The notes under the pieces: generated by a model
Seen by the model: only the letters and a program-made list of their open reading frames with translations
Told to the model about the DNA's origin: nothing
Databases searched by the model: none
NCBI GenBank assembly: GCA_964496595.1
Contig: CAZCAI010000006.1
Coordinates: 5,555-69,554 of the forward strand
Length of the DNA: 64,000 nucleotides
Origin: JAAAOZ01 sp964496595
GTDB lineage: Bacteria > Chloroflexota > Anaerolineae > B4-G1 > SLSP01
Direction: 5' to 3'
Shown here: in pieces, positions 61,558-64,000 of the stretch
Position numbering within the stretch: position 1 is the first letter of the stretch
Layout of the letters: the number at the start of each line of letters is the position of its first letter
Made by a program: the position numbers and the translations under genes

Positions 61558-63279
61558 TCACCGCTGCAACAGCTTCTTCAAATCCGGCCAAGGGCGCGTG
61601 TTGATGACATCGTCCGCTGCGAGCCAGCCGCGCCGCGCCTGCCAGACGCCGTACTTCATATTCGAGAGGCTGCCGGGGCGATGGGCGTCCGTCGAGATGA
61701 CGAGCTTCAAGCCCATCTCCTTGGCCATTTTGGCGTAGACGTCGTTGAGATCCAAGCGCTCCGGATCGGCGTTGATCTCTAAAAAGCAGCCGCGCTCCAA
61801 CGCCGCCGACATCACCCGCTCCAAATCGACGTCGTAGGGCGGGCGCTCGCCGATGCGCCGGCCCGTCGGGTGCGCCAGGATGTTGATGTGGGGATTGTCC
61901 AGCGCGCGCAGGATGCGCTCGGTCTGCTTCTCCTGCGAAAGATCGAACTTGGTGTGCACGGAGGCGACGACCACATCCAACTGAGACAGCGCCGCATCGG
62001 ACAGGGCCAACGAGCCGTCGGGCAGAATGTCCACCTCGATGGCCTTGAGGACGCGGAAGTCCTCCAGGTCATCGTTCAGCGCCTCGATTTGCGCGATCTG
62101 CTCATCGAGCGCGTCCGCATCCAAGCCCTGCGTCACGCCCACATGGGCCGAATGATCCGTGATCGCGATGTACTCGTGGCCCAAGTCCCGCGCCGCCGCG
62201 ACCATCTCCTTTAACGAGGCTTTGCCATCGCTGGCCGTGGTGTGCATCTGCAAATCGCCCCGGATGTCATCTAAGGTGATGAGATCGGGCAAATCGTCTT
62301 CTTGGGCCGCCGCCAGTTCGCCGCGATCCTCTCGCAGTTCTGGCGCGATGTACGCGAGATCGAAGAGGTCGTAGATCTCCTCCTCGGTGTGGCCGGCGAC
62401 GCGATCCTCATCTTGGAAGACGCCATACTCGTTGATCTTCAGGCCCTCGTCCAAGGCCATATTGCGCAGCGTGATGTTGTGCGCCTTGGAGCCGGTGAAG
62501 TAGAATAGCGCCGCGCCATAACTCTCCTCCGGCACGACTCGCACATCGACCTGCAGGCCGGAGCGGAGCGTCACCGAGGAGCGGGTCTCGCCCTTCGAGA
62601 CGACCTCCGTCACGTCCTCGTAGAAAACAAAGGCGTCTATGGCGGCAGGCGCCTCGCCCTCCTTGCTGATGAGGAGGATGTCGATATCGCCCACCGTCTC
62701 CTTGCGGCGGCGATAGCTGCCCGCCACGGTCACGCGCTGCACCGCGTCGCTCTCCTCCAGATAGGCGACCAGCGGCCCGACCATCTCCTCGGCGACGTTC
62801 AAGCGCGTGCGCTCTTCATCCCCCTGACGCTCCAGATCCTCTAGGATTTTCTCTTCGGTTTTGGGGCCGAGGCCGTGCAGCTCGCGGATCTGGCCGGTCT
62901 CGGCGACCTCTTTGAGGTCTTCCAAGGTGACGACGTCCAGCTCCTTGTGGATCTTCCGCACGCGCTTCGGCCCCAGGCCCGCGATGTCGAGCATCTGCGC
63001 CAACGAGGGCGGCGTGCGCCCGCGAATTTCCGTCAATTGCTCGAGCGAGCCGGTCTCGACAATCTCCTCAATCTTGCCCGCCAGATCGTCGCCGATGCCG
63101 GACAGCTCCGTCAAGTCCTCGCCGTCGGCAAGCATCTGGCGGACGCTGCGCGGCAGGCCGCTGACGGTGCGCGCGGCGTCGCGATAGGCCCGCACGCGGA
63201 ACTCATTGGCGCCCTCGATCTCCAGGAGATCGGCGACCTCATTGAAAATATCCGAGACTTCCGAATTGGTGACAGGCAT
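61558..63279 (-). CDS. polX: PolX-family DNA polymerase/3'-5' exonuclease
   Basis: 573 residues, the bacterial PolX length. Helix-hairpin-helix motifs (LTELSGIGDDLAGKIEEIV, LDIAGLGPKRVRKIHKEL, LHGLGPKTEEKIL) fill residues 50-150. The nucleotidyltransferase palm has AGSYRRRKETVGDIDILL near 187 with its catalytic DxD. The C-terminal PHP phosphoesterase has MHTTASDGK near 346, ITDHS, EVDILPDGS and AHPTGRRI. It fills gaps and trims ends in base-excision repair. It starts 12 bp after the radical SAM gene stop. Confidence 0.96.
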   Translation of the reverse strand: MPVTNSEVSDIFNEVADLLEIEGANEFRVRAYRDAARTVSGLPRSVRQMLADGEDLTELSGIGDDLAGKIEEIVETGSLEQLTEIRGRTPPSLAQMLDIAGLGPKRVRKIHKELDVVTLEDLKEVAETGQIRELHGLGPKTEEKILEDLERQGDEERTRLNVAEEMVGPLVAYLEESDAVQRVTVAGSYRRRKETVGDIDILLISKEGEAPAAIDAFVFYEDVTEVVSKGETRSSVTLRSGLQVDVRVVPEESYGAALFYFTGSKAHNITLRNMALDEGLKINEYGVFQDEDRVAGHTEEEIYDLFDLAYIAPELREDRGELAAAQEDDLPDLITLDDIRGDLQMHTTASDGKASLKEMVAAARDLGHEYIAITDHSAHVGVTQGLDADALDEQIAQIEALNDDLEDFRVLKAIEVDILPDGSLALSDAALSQLDVVVASVHTKFDLSQEKQTERILRALDNPHINILAHPTGRRIGERPPYDVDLERVMSAALERGCFLEINADPERLDLNDVYAKMAKEMGLKLVISTDAHRPGSLSNMKYGVWQARRGWLAADDVINTRPWPDLKKLLQR

Positions 63280-63291
63280 CAGGGCGCCCCC

Positions 63292-64000
63292 TCACTCGGC
63301 CATCCCCACGCCGGCGACGGGCGTCCCGCAGTTGGGACAGCGCCCCTCGCCCGCGAGGCGATTTTCGCGAATTTGGTAGCCGTAGCGGCGAATCAGCAAC
63401 GCGCCGCACTCGTGGCAGACCGTGTTAGCTTCGCCGGGCAGGTTACCGACGTAAACGTAATGCAATCCGGCATCCTTGCCGATTTCCTGGGCGCGACGCA
63501 GGGTCTTGGTGGACGTCGGCGGCATATCCGTCAACTTGTACATCGGATGGAAGCGGCTGATGTGCCAGGGCGTCTCCGGCCCCAACTCCTCCGCCACGAA
63601 GTGCGCGGCTTCGCGCAGCTCGCCGGGATCGTCGTTGATATTCGGGATGACCAGCGTCGTCACCTCCAGCCAGATGCCCAACTCCTTCATCTTCCGCATA
63701 CTATCCAAGACGGGCTGGAGGCGCGCGCCGACATACTCGCGGTACACCTCATCGCGGAAGGCTTTGAGATCGACGTTCGCCGCATCCAAATAGGGATGCA
63801 TCTTGTCCAACATCTCGGCCGTCATATAGCCGTTGGTCACGTAGATATTGGCGATCTCCCGCTCGCGCGCGAGCTTCGCCGTGTCATAGCTGTACTCGAA
63901 GAAGATGGTCGGCTCGGTGTAGGTGTAGGCGATGTTGCGACAGCCGGCCCGCGCCGCCGATTCGACGATCTCCTCCGGGCTGGCCTCCTGCGCCGCCGCG
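63292..64000 (-). CDS. AmmeMemoRadiSam-system radical SAM protein, 5' end missing
   Basis: The frame runs off the right edge, leaving about 236 residues of the C-terminal part. NIAYTYTEPTIFFEY, NIYVTNGYMTAEML, DAANVDLKAFRDEVYREYVGA and PWHISRFHPMYKLTDMPPT are typical of the family (old name AmmX). The C-terminus has CHECGALLIRR and CPNCGTPVAGVG, a zinc ribbon. The CxxxCxxC cluster that binds iron-sulfur and SAM would lie in the missing part. The system's other members (AMMECR1 and Memo domains) are not visible here. Neighbour of polX. Confidence 0.92.
   Translation of the reverse strand, partial: AAAQEASPEEIVESAARAGCRNIAYTYTEPTIFFEYSYDTAKLAREREIANIYVTNGYMTAEMLDKMHPYLDAANVDLKAFRDEVYREYVGARLQPVLDSMRKMKELGIWLEVTTLVIPNINDDPGELREAAHFVAEELGPETPWHISRFHPMYKLTDMPPTSTKTLRRAQEIGKDAGLHYVYVGNLPGEANTVCHECGALLIRRYGYQIRENRLAGEGRCPNCGTPVAGVGMAE

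Overview
This window reads as a draft-quality bacterial contig of high GC, probably from a Chloroflexota (Anaerolineae-like) organism. Three things support this: long Thr/Pro-rich linkers in secreted proteins, a huge secreted multidomain protein ending in a Y-L-P-L-V type tail that I associate with this group, and a valine T-box leader. Three runs of exactly 100 N mark scaffold joins. One is almost certainly an overlap artefact because the same 55 bases stand on both sides. One hides a real piece of plsX. One lies in low-complexity DNA.

Layout. 1-93 is the tail of a truncated gene. 532-7617 is a compact plus-strand operon: an ArsR-type repressor, a 47-residue Cys/His-rich peptide, a heterodimeric ABC exporter, a MOT1-like molybdate/sulfate transporter and an ATPase/permease ABC pair, closed by a hairpin terminator. 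8475-26779 is one giant gene, 6,049 residues once the artefactual gap is closed, built of thrombospondin type 3, LamG, beta-helix, cadherin-like, LVIVD-propeller and P-domain modules. A secreted TIM-barrel-like protein (27702-28826) and an SPFH/SHOCT protein with a small helical partner (29312-30849) follow. From 31228 to the end almost everything is on the minus strand: a NERD-like membrane protein, plsX, a DinG-type helicase with a fused exonuclease, and valS behind a T-box. Next are copB-type and Ca-type P-ATPases with YihY, a lipid kinase and HPF, then an APP1 phosphatase, chaB and an AT-richer patch with an HNH protein. The final stretch holds arfB, a HEAT-repeat protein, ligA, polX and a truncated AmmeMemoRadiSam radical SAM gene. 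Only the M23 peptidase and the SRAP gene (40237-42472) run the other way.

The strongest unexplained signal is intergenic. At least six families of short inverted-repeat elements recur here. One 130-bp element (three copies) has 25-bp terminal inverted repeats and a 7-bp target duplication. One of its insertions can be compared directly with an empty site in the window. A second family (about 157 bp) brackets the metal/ABC operon in inverted orientation. A third (106 bp) brackets the giant gene the same way, and a fourth brackets the secreted TIM-barrel gene. The accessory genes therefore look like separate cassettes delimited by non-autonomous elements. No transposase is visible in the window.

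Functionally, the first operon looks like a metal- or oxyanion-responsive transport system, with the Cys-rich peptide as chaperone or scavenger. The giant protein and its neighbours are cell-surface material. The minus-strand half is mostly housekeeping (translation, DNA repair, lipid synthesis) mixed with ion-ATPase and stress genes.
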